Assembly: GCA_036872755.1 (NCBI GenBank)
Contig: JAVHNS010000002.1
Coordinates: 930,001 to 994,000 of the forward strand
From: Orbilia blumenaviensis
Taxonomy: Eukaryota; Ascomycota; Orbiliomycetes; Orbiliales; Orbiliaceae
Length of the DNA: 64,000 nucleotides
Direction of reading: 5' to 3'
A model generated the notes under the pieces. That model saw only the letters and a list, made by a program, of their open reading frames with translations. It searched no databases and was not told the DNA's origin. A program made the translations under genes and the position numbers. Below, one piece after another: positions 34,232-46,575 of the stretch; position 1 is the stretch's first letter, and the number at the start of each line of letters is the position of its first letter.

Positions 34232-34920
34232 ATTGGTTGAATTGGAGCTTGGACAAAAGTCTGGGTGGGCCGGCAGACGAGTGTTATGGCGGTATCTGAT
34301 GTTAAACTTGGTCGTGGAGGGGTTGATGGAAGTTGACGGGACGTTGTGAAGCTGGGATGCTATACGCGGCGTGCTTTCGTAACGAAGTAGTGGTGTTGGA
34401 GCTCCATGATCTAGTCCTATTTGGGAATTCTACAGAATACAACGTCTACAACACAGGGACATCTCTGCACCCTCGTCCTGAGGGTCCTTAAACATTATGA
34501 TCGGCCTAAGCATGAGATCCAGGCTTACAATAGGCTTGTGTAAGGTTCAAAGAATCTTTAATTTATATTTCTATTAGATACGCCCTCTTTCCCCATGGTG
34601 CCTACGTAGGTATATCTCTGCAAGCATGTTTGCCAACCGTTGATCGACCGCCGTGACCAGCCTCACAAGCAGTTTAGACACTCGAGTACTCAAAATTTAA
34701 TATACCCCAGATCTAAAGAGAACATTTTTGATTATTTATCTAATACTACCGATATAATTATAAATCTCAGAAATCCCAAGCTCCATACGCCAATGCATTT
34801 AGTAAACGAAAGGATCCGCCAAGTAATGCAGCAAAGTTTCAAAAACAATAAATTACTCTATCTCGTAAACCAGATATTTTCGAGACAAAACACACCACCG
34901 TAAATTCTGTGGTTTTAAAT
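34232..34920. other. intergenic, PRE2 promoter side
   Basis: No gene seen. The first 150 bases are the PRE2 leader and promoter. An open frame at 34640-34903 has no homology I recognise and AT-rich composition. Confidence 0.5.
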
Positions 34921-35800
34921 TTACCGGTGAATAGGTAACCTCATAGCACCCGCATTCGAATGCCTCTGCTCTCCGGATCCAATACCACTAAGCCCAAGTC
35001 CAGCTCTATCTGGGTCATCGAAGTGGAACGGCGCTATCGTAGACCCCGACTCCCATCCTTCTTCCAAACTCCTTTCATTAGCCATATAAGGCATCACAAC
35101 CATCTGTGCTGGCTTCCCCTTCTTTGATTTCGACATCGGCGGCAGTCCCTGGTTCTTCTTCTGCCTCAGATATCTAAAGATTCCAAACCCGAGAAGCACC
35201 AGGACAACGACAACGATAACTGCAACACCAGCTGCGGCACCGGGACTAATACCCGAAGACGATGCTGCTTCAGTAGGCTGGGTGGATGCGTTATCACTAC
35301 TATCCGAAGTAGTAGGCGCGGTCATCCCCGTGGCAGTACCACTAGCCGTTTTTTGTATATCGGTTGCCATGACTATCGTGGGGAAGGTTGGAGAAGACTG
35401 CGTAGTTGATATAGGTGGGGGCCTAGTTGTGGGTATTGATTTTGTAGATGAAGGCTCTACGTCTTCTAGTATAGTGCTTATTACAGATGAGGAGGGTGTA
35501 TCGAGGCTGCTGGACACCCTACTCCGTGTAAATCTTGCAAGTGTGGTACTGAAAATTATTTTGTTAGACATAGCTCAATTAATATTTCTAATCAATTGGT
35601 AGGAGGAGGAGTAATACTTACGGTTCAGCTAATGTAGATAAAGATGTGGAAGAAGCGGCGATAAAAGAAGTTGATGTTCCTGTGGTTGGGTCACTTGTGA
35701 TCGTATTGATGTCTATAATGGAAAACCCAGGTCCGAAACTGAAGGTCGCCACCGGTAAAACCTCCTCGCGGTCTTCACCAGTTGGTGTATCGAATGACAT
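34921..35800 (-). CDS. Ser/Thr-rich single-pass membrane protein
   Basis: Exon 1 is 35622-35800, the intron 35549-35621 (GTAAGT donor, TTTCAG acceptor) and exon 2 34921-35548, for 268 residues. The N-terminal two thirds are rich in Ser, Thr and Pro and would be heavily O-glycosylated if extracellular. A 20-residue membrane segment (GVAVIVVVVLVLLGFGIF) is followed by a basic stop-transfer (RYLRQKKN) and a cytosolic tail of about 90 residues. This layout is like fungal wall sensors of the Mid2/Wsc type, but no WSC domain is present, and the start (MSFDTPTGED) is not a signal peptide. Either an upstream exon is missed or the membrane segment serves as a signal anchor. Function unknown. Confidence 0.65.
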
Positions 35801-37784
35801 GGTGAAGTGAAATATATTCGGCTTGTATAATGCTTTGAGGTCCAGATAGTTCGGGGTATGGGACAACAATAATGTCTCTTTGGAGGAAAAAAAAACAAAT
35901 TTTATAATTTTGATGATGGAAATTGACACGGCGGTGTGTACCCTTTTTATTAATATTATGCGACGGTTAACTATAAATTATGATAGTCTCGACAGCCCTT
36001 CTTGTGTTATATTATGGCTGGCTGTGGTAGGTATCGAGTTTTAATTAGTAAGAACTGCTGTCTGCTTGGGGCACAGGATTTGCTTCGGTGGCTGGCTCTC
36101 CAACAGAAAAAAATTATTGATGGGTTCCACCCCTATATATTCGCTATAGCAAGACGAAAGTTAAAACAGTTAGGATACGAGCTACAAGCCCAAAGCCAAG
36201 TTCTTATATATCTTTATTTGGATGTCTCAGTTGCTAAATCTCACAATAAGAGCTAAGCTCGCAGCTTCGAAATAGACTCTAAAACAACCGCAGCACCATT
36301 GTTCAAAGGAAAACCAACCCAGGAATCATGCATCTAGGATATTGATAGCGCTTCCTACCTCCAAAAAAATATACATATGACTCTCAAATTCTATACATGG
36401 TTAATCAATAATATCATCGGTCTATTGGGGTAGGAAAACAGATTAAAAAAGATGTTACGGCTTAAGCGCTTCTGTATCAGTTCTAACCTCATCCGGGCGC
36501 CAAGATAAAATGATAAGGCATTCGTGACATGTCGACACGGTATTCGAAAAATCAACGTCTTGTGCATCTGTCTAGACTTAGGATGGCAACGGTATAGTAT
36601 TTTTGTAATCAAAGTTTCACCAGTCGATGAGGAAGTTGACCTTGCCGCCCTAGCGCATGCCTTTTCTTATGCAGTCCAGGCTGGGGTCAGCAGAATGTCA
36701 GCGCTTAATTGGTCGGCACATGAAAAGAGCCCCAGTGTGTTGTCTATATTAAGCACCTCTTGGTCGGCTTGGTCCTATCAGGTAACTAAACCTGGGGTAT
36801 ACCTGGCAATCAATATTCAGTCCTGAGCTCCCGATTCATATACACAATAGAGTGTTCCTCAATACGTTGAAGTCGATATTATATAATGTATCAATGTTTT
36901 ACACGGACCCTATAGGCCTATCGCGCAGACGATCTATATCGATACATCTAACCGCCGGTCATACTTCTCAACAGAAAACCAGTATGAAACGATGTCACCA
37001 TTGTTATAATCCGCAGTTTATAACGTTATAACATGGTCAATACTGCAAACTGTAAATATCCGACCGCGATATGTATCGATACTTGCCAACAGGTGCAAGC
37101 TGCAGGCTGGTCACCAACGTGGCCAAAATGCAACAGAATCCTTCCATCAGCCTCCTCGCGGGCGTATCTTCGCTGCAAAAGCTGTAAAGCCAGGCTGGAA
37201 GCACAAAGCAAATTAAACCCTGAATATGTCTATGGCGGTTCGGCTCATTCTTTGTAGATGGTGGTTTTTAGATTTTGCACCCTGGTTAGCTACGTTAGTG
37301 ACTGATAGGTAAGTGAAGATGGAAGTGATAATTAAGTACTTGAGTAGGATAACATCTATATCAGGTATGCATTTGTGTAAAGCTAGCTTGTGTCGACACA
37401 TATCGATATATCGAGCTAAAGATAAACACACGTGATGATATCCAACCTCAAAATTTTGGCCAATTTTTAAACCGGCTACCTATTATATCAAGGCGTTGAC
37501 CTCTCCATTTGGTTGAGGCAGAAATCATGTTGTTTGGCCAAGAATTGAGCTCACAATCACGATAAATATGAAACGCCGTCGCAACTTTGAGATCGATGGA
37601 GGCTTGTTGAAGGCTTGCCAAGCAACACTCGACCTTCGCTGTGTTGCGATCGACGGCAGCTCCATCGACCATCCCAACGCGCAAATCCCTTCTCGCAACA
37701 ACCACCTCATTCCACGCTCCCACACGCGCATCCAGTGCCCACCTGCCGGCCCCTACAAAGGTGAAAACCTTAAAGTCTAAAAAT
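35801..37784. other. long intergenic region
   Basis: About 2 kb without a supportable gene. An AT-rich first half is followed by scattered TATCGATA-like strings near 36940 and 37065-37405. The segment at about 37560-37784 is the promoter and leader of SWC6. Confidence 0.45.
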
Positions 37785-38417
37785 ATGCCGCCCAACATCG
37801 AAGTCCTCCCTTCAAAGGGAACCAAAGGTACCACCGGCGCCTCTTCATGGTACTACTCCACAGCACCGCCCGCACAATCCGTCTCCGCCATGCCAAAACC
37901 CGAAGACCTGCGTGCCCGCAAGGCTAAAACCACGGCCAATGCGAACCTCGGAGCTTCTGGTGCTAGCGCTGCCGCCATCGACGGAGATTTCGATAATGTG
38001 AAGCTCGATGTTGCGACAGCCCGTCGTATTACTGAGCTTGAGAAGGTCAACTGGCATGATGTTTCAATCAAGATAGAGCAACCGTTTTCATCGAAACGTC
38101 CGGCTTCGCAGAACGTCCGCCGGATCCTTGCATCGCAGAAGACGTTTCAGAATCACCTCTCTGACGACATCGCCAATCATGAGATACAAGCCCAGAACCC
38201 GCTATACAAACCAGAACCTTACGATGCAGCTACAACCCCACTGGGTTATGTCAAGAGCGTGGCAGAGCCTCCTGCGAACGGTGCTACAAGATATAGAAGG
38301 TTTTGCGAAATATGTGGTTACTGGGGAACTATTGGCTGTATGAGGTGTGGCGTTAGATTATGTTCAGGGGAGTGTGAGGTCACACACCGAGAAGCAAGGT
38401 GCACGAGGAGGTTTTGA
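37785..38417 (+). CDS. SWC6: Swc6/Vps71, HIT-zinc-finger subunit of SWR1
   Basis: A 210-residue single-exon protein. The start was placed at the first in-frame ATG (37785); the open frame upstream has no ATG. The C-terminus is a HIT-type zinc finger: CEICGYWGTIGCMRCGVRLC, then CEVTHREARC. The middle has the family block NVRRILASQKTFQNHL. Swc6 (ZNHIT1 in animals) belongs to the SWR1 remodeller, which deposits histone H2A.Z in chromatin; nuclear location is inferred. The N-terminal half is low-complexity with Ala/Ser/Thr. No intron is needed to keep the domain intact. Confidence 0.85.
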   Translation: MPPNIEVLPSKGTKGTTGASSWYYSTAPPAQSVSAMPKPEDLRARKAKTTANANLGASGASAAAIDGDFDNVKLDVATARRITELEKVNWHDVSIKIEQPFSSKRPASQNVRRILASQKTFQNHLSDDIANHEIQAQNPLYKPEPYDAATTPLGYVKSVAEPPANGATRYRRFCEICGYWGTIGCMRCGVRLCSGECEVTHREARCTRRF

Positions 38418-38949
38418 CTGAGAGCACGAGGATTCATACGACGGCCATACGAAACTTTCTCAAAGGACTTTGAGATCATTATTAGCATTCAGCGGCGTTT
38501 ATGGGGGTTCTATTTAAAGCATAAGATATCCAATGGTTTGAATTCAATATACACACATTTTTTTCAGCCCTCCCAACTGCTATTAATAAAATTGTTAAAT
38601 GTAATAATACTCTATTCAAGAAACGAATGATCCAAGATGCTGGCTCTGCCCCATCCTTCGCCCCTCCAATCCATCTTGAACAAAGAGTTACCCAACCTTC
38701 AAAGCCATGATTCATAAATTCATGTTTCCTTCTAAACTACCTACCTCATGCCATTAAATCCTGTGTAGTATAGGGCGGCGCAGTATATCGAGCGCGCATG
38801 CCAGCTAACGCAACCGCAAGAACAGCAAGAGCGAGTGACTCTAACGCTGGAAGAACAAAACAATCGAGCGCTGTATCCATGGTTCAGACGCTACTTGATA
38901 CAAAAAAGACAGAAAAAGAGAAAAGAGATGAAGACCTCAGTCAGAAGGG
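38418..38949. other. intergenic between convergent genes
   Basis: 3' regions of SWC6 and of the glycosyltransferase gene. AT-rich, with no gene or repeat recognised. Confidence 0.5.
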
Positions 38950-40809
38950 CTAATTAAACTCCGGAAACGGGTCGTATGACACTAATTGCGGACCATTCCA
39001 TTTCTCGCCGTACATGTTGACTCTGTTACCGTTCAGGAACCCGTCATGGGTCTTCCGGACCATATCGAGCCAGGAATTCGGTTCAGGGTGCTTAGCCCAC
39101 TATTTTACTGTTAGCTATCTGCTGTTTTATCCACCACATTAAGTCTCTACATACCTGATTATGGATATGGTACGCATAGGCACCTCTGAAGAAATTCTCC
39201 AGTGTTCGGTTGTTTGGCGGATAGGGATCCTTGTCAATATCATAGCCTGGTGCGAATCCGGCTGGCGCACGGGGCTGCAGATTGTTGTCGTTTTCTTCTG
39301 CTCCGCCCCGTCTTCGACGTCTCCGTTTATCACTCCAATCCTCCTCGTATGCAGAACGACCTGTATTCTTAGCACCATCCGAATTCCTCCCAGCATCGTT
39401 ACCACTAACCCCGCCGTCAATCTCTTCGAATTTCGGGCCATCATAAGCCTTCCAGTCTTTCGGGATCGCATTCTTTCTGCCCAAAAACGCCTGTCCGTAG
39501 TTCTCCAAACATGGAACAGTACACCTTGTTACTCCAGGGGTATTGAACTGGCCCCAAATAGGGTCAAAAAAGCCGTCTTCAAACATTGTAAACTCCTCGC
39601 CTCTGCCATCTTTATAAACAAGTCGACCAATAATATAGGGGTGAAAGTTGATGCCCATTTTCACAGCACCTTTAAGGAAGTGCTGGGAGAGCGACGAGTT
39701 AGGATGTAGGGACATTATCGCAGTATTATAATCCCAAGGTCCTTCATACCAGCCCCATCGTTCTGCGAAGCCGTGATTTGGAGGAACGAGCAATGGTCGG
39801 AGATCTGTCTCAGCCAGTCAGCTTTCAAATCATTCAATGCTCCAACCAATCGCCCTTGAAGTAACATACCTCTGAGTAGAACGTTATCCATATCGCAATA
39901 AACACCACCTTCATAATGCAGAACCACAAATCTAACAGCATCTGACACAGCCACTGGCAAGAAGGTCATCTTTCTTGTTGAAAACTCCAACCATTCGTTT
40001 CCCATTTCATCAATATAAGCACCATCTCCTAACTTGATGATCTTTCCATTGCCTTCTCCATCATTCGCTTGCCTCAACAACACCCTTGCTGGGAATTTCC
40101 ACTCCCTGAGTTTGATATCTCCTCTCTTAACTAATGGCAAAAATCTAACAAACCCGGGGTCACGCATCATCTCGTCTACCGCATTGGGATTAACATCAAC
40201 ATCCAACCACAGGTTCAACCTCGAACACGGCAGATTCTGCGAATGAAAGTAACTTTTAATGAAGAGCTCCACTCGCCATGTGCACTTCCCGCTCCACCAG
40301 ATGTGGTATGGAATAATCGGGCCATTGCAAGTTCCGATATCGTTTACGGATGACGGTACATAAGACGGATATCCTATTGACGGTGCATTCTCGGTAGGGA
40401 TATAGTAGTAGTCGTCTTTACGCTCAATGAGGTACTGCATACAGTCGTAGACGTACTTCATGCGTTCGAGGCTTGTTATGCTGCCTCGGCAGACTTCCAC
40501 AAGGCGGGTGAAGTTCGCGTATGTGTCAACATGTGGACGTGTGCCCATATAGGCATCGTTTGCGACAACGAGTGAATCTGGCCGAAGGTGTGCATAGCCG
40601 TTAGACGATTTAGAGCCACTGGGCGAGTCGGTCGAGGAAGACGAAGAATGCTGATTGGTGGGTCTTGGAGGATGAGTTGACGTCAGGCTGCCGTAGAAGA
40701 AGAATTGAAGAACGGCGGTGAGGACGGTATAGAGAGCAACGGCGAGCAGGAGATTACGAACGGTCTGGAGTGCTCTCGCTGCCGGCCGTTGGGAGTCGAG
40801 CTTGTCCAT
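38950..40809 (-). CDS. GT32-type Golgi glycosyltransferase
   Basis: Exons 39870-40809, 39155-39804 and 38950-39099 give 579 residues; the introns are 65 and 55 bases with GTATGT donors. The start was set at the ATG at 40809 because upstream sequence in frame lacks ATG. It is a type II membrane protein: a short cytosolic end, a membrane anchor (LLLAVALYTVLTAVLQFFFY, about residues 18-37), a Ser-rich stem and a luminal catalytic domain. The DXD sugar-binding motif is in GGVYCDMDN, with IPYHIWWSGK upstream, as in the Och1-like/GT32 group. The acceptor is probably a mannan or sphingolipid-type glycan, but the sequence does not say which. A basic run (DKRRRRRRGG, about residue 480) interrupts the C-terminal domain and is unusual. 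Confidence 0.78.
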
Positions 40810-41864
40810 TGTCGATGTCGCGGTGGAGAAGTCGAGACTCCTTTTGGCCACAGCTCCGGCGCTGAAGCTGAAAAAAGGGCGAAGGTGTTGATCGTGTTGA
40901 ATCAGGGCAAACAAGTATAATTATAACAGGCGTGTCGCAGAATGGTCGAACAAAGCCCACTCAGCAAGCCATTCGGCAAAGATGCGAAAATATGAAAAAA
41001 TGAAAATATTGAAACGAAGACGAAGATGTGGATAGAACGGGGCTAGGAAGATGGAAGAGTGAAGCTTTGAGGTCCGCCGGCTGGGTCGTTGGCAAGAGGG
41101 CTTGCTGTGAAAATCCCAGATCCTAAGGAAGGCTATGCATTGCCCCTGTCAAATCCATCCAAAACAGTTACTCGAAACCTGAACGGGCAATTGTATTTAA
41201 GCCTTTTCAGCCTCAGCCCGCCGCGTAAGCTTAAAATGAGCCGTGCAAAACACGGAGCCTTGGGGCTCTAGCGAGGAGATCTGGAAAGGCCAGAGAAGTG
41301 TAGCCATCTAGAAAATGGTACAATAGGAATGTATTGATTGTGGAGCCGTTGACAGACTGGCATCCAACCTTAAAATACAACAGTTACAGTCGCAGAATTG
41401 CAGACACGCACGCATATGTCTTGTTTTCTATTGGTATCCAGCAAGGCCGAGTGACAAACTCGGAAGTATCAAATGTATCTTAGTCCAACGTTACGTACTA
41501 TGTAAGGAACGGAGTTGCTCGATCGGGAAAACAATAATCTTCCAGGGCCCAATCAGGAGACCCCGGAAGAGTGGCGTCCTGTTGTATTTTTCAAGTCAGC
41601 CGCGTTGTGCCGAAACCGAGGTGTGTACGTAAGAATACGATACTAACGTAGGCCTGTTGGCGAGCTGGCGCGAAATATAAAATACACTTAAGCCTAGACG
41701 TCTAGGCACAAGGTGCAAGGATGAATATTTAAGTGATCAAGTGCCTATGGTATATACATACATATATATACTTGGCAAGAATTCTCTATGCTATCACTTT
41801 ACATAAGTATATATACAGGTCTGGTCCCGTGAAGCGGTCTCCACAAAGTGGCCCATACAGGTCC
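40810..41864. other. intergenic
   Basis: Promoter of the glycosyltransferase gene and 3' flank of the CVNH gene. The stretch 41640-41820 is AT-rich with ATATATA strings. No gene seen. Confidence 0.5.
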
Positions 41865-42900
41865 CTAAGTCTGGCCATTCCAAAGTGGAACCGACTTAAA
41901 CGCTAGTAGCTGCTCGTTGAATGCCTTGCAGACTCCCGGAGTTCCCAGTTCGCTCGGCTCAACAGTCCCCTTAATCCCTCCACTGCAATCCACGGTACTA
42001 TAAACATGGAATTTAAAAGCTCCACTTGGAGAGGTAATTTGAATAGACCCAAAGGTTTGCCAAGTGGGTATAGAAATTGGCCATCTGAAGGCAAAGCAAT
42101 CAGAAACCCCGTCCGCGGCACTGACCGAGGCACCAGAAACTGCATTGAGAGGGGGGCATGTGATACCGTTACCCACCGCAGGAGGGGGGCATGTTCCGGG
42201 ATTTTCAGAGTAGCAAGAGGTATTTCCGTAATTAAGTCTCCAACCAGGATCCGCAGGGAGGCGGATTGTGCTGGCGACAGCAGGCGGGGTTGGGGGGCCG
42301 CGTTGGTCAGATAGTAGAAAACCACTGTATACAGCAATATGCTCGTCTACAAATTACATAAGTTAATGTTACTATAAAAGGCTTAGACCGAGATTTCAGG
42401 GAAAACGGATACGATCTACCACTTACCGAGAGCAATAGAAGCCGGGACACTTGGCCCCCCAGTTGGTCTACATTTACAGTTCAACTTGAGCGGAGAAAAG
42501 GAAAGGGCGCATTCCGTGCAGCTTGCTGCAAAGTTTCCATTGATTGCCCACTACCAGAAGTTATATCTAATTAGAATATTGATAGGTAATGGTCGGAGAT
42601 TTGCCAGATACATTCCAGAAGCCCTCGATTATGAAGGTTCAAACGTGATAATTATATTAACCGCAACTGGTGTAAGGGTTTTGGGTGGGTTAAGGGTCGT
42701 ACCTCAAGCACACCTTCATGGTTTGCAATCTTGGTTTGGAGATAAACCGAACTTTCAATCCTAGCTCCCCCGGAACCGGTAAGGCAGTCTCCAACCAGCC
42801 ACCTATTCTGGAACCTAAGGTTGATGCATTGGCTGCTGATGGAAGCCTGGGCAGTAGCGAGCCAGCTCGCAAGAAGAATTAGTGAGTACTTGCGAACCAT
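41865..42900 (-). CDS. secreted CVNH-domain lectin-like protein
   Basis: Exons 42703-42900, 42427-42550 and 41865-42346 give 267 residues; introns are 152 and 80 bases. The N-terminus is a signal peptide (VRKYSLILLASWLATAQAS). Residues about 21-115 match the cyanovirin-N homology fold: a Cys-initiated repeat with RIESSVYLQTKIANHEGVLEW, then NGNFAASCTECAL and a second repeat ending VPASIALDEHIAVYSG. CVNH domains of fungi bind high-mannose-type glycans. After a Pro-rich linker comes a second Cys-containing domain of about 120 residues (SCYSENPGTCPPP, then ITCPPLN and STVDCSGG) that I do not recognise. Only after splicing does the CVNH domain become continuous, which supports the model. Confidence 0.8.
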
Positions 42901-44624
42901 TGTCAGCTTGGGAGACCAGTGTATAAATTAAATGTGAGGTAAACGTTGACCGATATTAGATGGGCAGTTCCGTAACCAGAGGGTATATCTATTGGGAAAG
43001 GGAATTTGTTCTGGCCGTTTTGATTTCACGACGTATAGATGGAACTTATATAAGGTAGGTACACCAGATATACATGAGTTCTCGGATTTCACCCGGGCAA
43101 ACTAGGATGCGTCATCCCCATATTCTCACCACAGGAATCGCTTTATTCCGGAACTGCGGAGTAAATTATCCATATCCCACGATACCATGCTGTGGGTGCC
43201 CTCGTGGCAGCTGGCAACCAGTTTAATTAGCTTAAAGGATGTGTCCTATAGCTCACAGACATAGCATATGTAGCTAAAGTAGCTAATTAAGCTGGATTAA
43301 CAGACTTTGAATTCATATATCAATGTCTTAAATCCCTGTATCGCCAACAGGCTTAAAGCAAACCAGCATTCTGAAGGCTCTAATCCTGGCACGATCCCGG
43401 CATAACGGTTGAACAGAGCCTCTCGGCCGTATGCGTAATGTAGTACTAGTCATGCCCCTTCGGCCCACGCGCAGTTGCAGATTCGATGCACTACACCGGT
43501 GCACCGCATATATTATATCGGCCTATACTTGGTCCGATACCCAAACCTGCACTCCTACTGTCCAGACTAACTCCTTATAATACTTAAGTAAAATGTTTAT
43601 ATAGCTAAATTCCAAAGCCTACGAGACACGAGAGGAGAGTAAGCCCGGCCCGGCCCGGCCGCATGCTCCTCTTATTCAAAATTCTCAAGCCAACCGAATC
43701 TTTAATCTTCTTAGCGAAAATAATCGAATACGATATTTATAAATCATTAGTCAGGTACACCAGTTTCCCGGGGTCTATGGATGTTCGGCAGTTGGGTTAA
43801 ACGAAAATGCAGAACACCCCTTAGTCTGGGTATATTTAACAGGTTCCTAAGTCAAGCCAATGGCTTAAATTAATAATTTATATGTCTACGTATACGCTTA
43901 TTCGTCCCGGTACTCCGGCTATTCATGTGTACCTATATGCGATCACAACCTAACATCACTTACCCGGTACCTATAATACACCAAAATTGCTAAAACCACT
44001 TCTTTGAATCCGCTGTGCTTCTGTTGATCACCTGTCTTTACGAAGATAAATCTTGTTAATATCATAGAAAAAGTGGATTGAACGCCCTTGATATATATAT
44101 CTCCATGGTTTTCGACTCGAGTTCTTGAAGCAATTACCTAATCGGAACGGATGAGATTACCAGATATCAGAAAATTTCCTTCTCATGATCATATACAAAC
44201 CGAGTTGAAACAGTTTGATGAATATGCCGGACCAACCCAGAAGTCAAGTAGATACAAAATGTGCCAATGTTGCTTCGTAACCCAAAATTGGCACCTATAC
44301 CCAACTAACAAAAACTTATAAAACTAGGGTATCCCCAAATATAGTACAGAAGAAACAAAAAGCACCTAACTCCATATGAAACTTAACGCGCATCCCGTTT
44401 CACGGTCAGAAAATATCCTCAAATAGAGAGAGTGTATGGATGTATATAGTAAGCACACTTGAGTGCTCCAAACCCGAATGGCGCCGGGACAAATAAACGA
44501 TTTCCGCTGTTATCCAAACGGAGGCCGTCAAAACCAAAAATGATGCCTTCGTTATTATTATAACTCGAAATGCTGTCTATGACGAGCGTATATGTAATAA
44601 AGGCGCCTGGGCTGTATCATAATC
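42901..44624. other. long intergenic region
   Basis: About 1.7 kb with no gene. It contains a short CCCGG tandem (43643-43661) and an AGCTAAAGTAGCTAATTAAGCT string near 43272-43293. ORFs here are short and without motifs. Confidence 0.45.
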
Positions 44625-46575
44625 TTAGGCGGGCACCTCGTATAATCTTGGAGGCGGATACGACTGGCCGCCAGGAGAGGGCTCATTCGATTGGTTCGCA
44701 GGCAGTTCGTACTGCGCTGTGGCATGGTTACCATGTAGCTCCATCCTCCGTTGAACTTGTGGGCCCTGAAGTTCTGAGGGACTCTGAACCCATCCTTTAT
44801 CTGATTGCGTACTAGGCGGTGGCGGCGGCAAGGGCGCAAACAAATCCCGTGACGTTCGACGTCTTCGAAGGAAGAACCATATCCCGACGGCTGTTAACGC
44901 TATTATTAAAACCACGCCAGCTGCGATACCGCCTATCGCGCCACCAGAGAGTGCAGGGCTAGAAGGTGGTTTAGAAGAAGAAGTTGTCTCTATGCTTGAG
45001 GTCGTGGTAGAGGGGGGTGTCGAGGTTGTAGATGTTGCGGATGCGAATGCCGCAAAGACCGTTGACATGCCGGCTTGGTTGAAACCACCGGGAGGCTGGG
45101 TCAATGTAGCCCCTCCATTGGCACTATAGAATTAGATCGTTCAGCGCCAAAGCACCTTCAAAAGATTATATCAACTTGTAACTTACCCGCCACCGATGCT
45201 CTCGTAAACCATTTGAGGTACTCTATACTCCTCGGGGTCTACCCCGCTAGCTACACTCGACCACTCGAGTAGGTTCAAGTCAAAGAAAAAGGCTAGTTTC
45301 CCGCCCTCATCGCATTGAGGGAGGTTGAAAGTAGCCCCCCCGAAAACTTTATTCCCACCAAACACTACCATCATATGTTTCTTCATCAGGTTACAGGACG
45401 GCGAGTACCGTGGGCCAGCAGCCACATTTGAGTCGGTATCATCGGAGAGTTTCGTCCACGTAAACGATGGGATGCTTAGAGCCCACACATCACCGAATGT
45501 TTTCTCGTTATTTGCGCCCCCATAAACAATTATTTGGTACGATGATTTGTCTTGTGCAGCGACGAGAATACTGCAACCTGACCAGAATCTATTTTCGGGC
45601 GGTTCGCCGTTTGTGCGCTGGGTGTACCATTGTGTCGAATTGGTATCATATACTCGTACAACGTCGACTGCACCCTGTTGGCCGTTCGTAACACCCATAC
45701 CGGCCAGTAAAACTGTCCTTCCTTCGAGATTTATACCGTGCATCCACCCGGTTGCTGTTTGAGCGAACGGCGTGGTCTCATTTTTCCAGACACCAGTTTT
45801 GGCGTTGAAGGTGAGTAGCTGGTTTACAGGCTCGCCGAATTCTGAGCTATCCAGATATGCTCCGCCGAAGGCATATCCCTTTCTTGACTCTTGATCAAAC
45901 CAATTTGCAGCAGTTCCAACCAAATTTCCATCCTTTCCATCGATTTTAAGGTTTGACTCCGCCCAGCCGGTGAGAATATCGTCATCCCCTAAATTCGCTG
46001 TCCATAGTTTCCCGGGCTTCCCAGGATTCCAGTCGCGGCCGCCAATGTATGTGGTGTTATCAATATCCACGAGAGCGCCCAATGCCAAATAAGCTTTTTT
46101 ACCAGCAAGGTCGAGCCAGAACATTGGGGAGCGAGTGTCTGGCATTAACTCGGCATCCCAGTTAAAGGGAGGAGTTCTGGTTGTAATAACGTCGATATCG
46201 TCCGTGACATCTTGCTGGCGGACCGTATCTGTGAGATTTAGGACCCGAAGATAGGGGTCTAAGAGTATCAAATAGTCGTCAGCATACCCAGAACATCAAC
46301 TCACTAAGGCCTCGGGAGCTGGTGATAGAATTTCTGTACATACTTTGGCCGTAGTTAGTCAAGGCATTATCCCAGTCATATATCATTCGGCCGCCCTGGA
46401 CATAAAGGAGGTCGCCAGCCACCAAACCTGAAAGAAGTCAATGAAGCGAACTAAAACAGGACCAAACCTCGAATGTAATCTATCTTCGAGGGTACCTTTG
46501 AAGGATACGGGGCTTACCAGAGTGGCCCGTTAACGAACAGGAATCACGGACTGGGTCGGCCCCCTCCTGCGACAT
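44625..46575 (-). CDS. kelch-repeat single-pass membrane protein
   Basis: Exons 46518-46575, 46344-46427, 45187-46258 and 44625-45123 give 570 residues. The first 400 residues hold kelch-type propeller repeats (GDLLYVQGGRM, KGYAFGGAY, LLAGMGV, QIIVYGGAN, MMVVFGGN). A Ser/Thr stalk, a membrane segment (GGIAAGVVLIIALTAVGIWF), a basic RRRRTSRD stop-transfer and a Pro-rich cytosolic tail follow. This is a common fungal architecture of unknown function, perhaps cell-end or cell-wall sensing. The predicted start (MSQEGADPVRD) is not a signal peptide, and no other ATG was found in the 150 bases upstream, so an additional 5' exon is likely to be missing. The splice joins all keep frame and conserved spacing. 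Confidence 0.72.
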
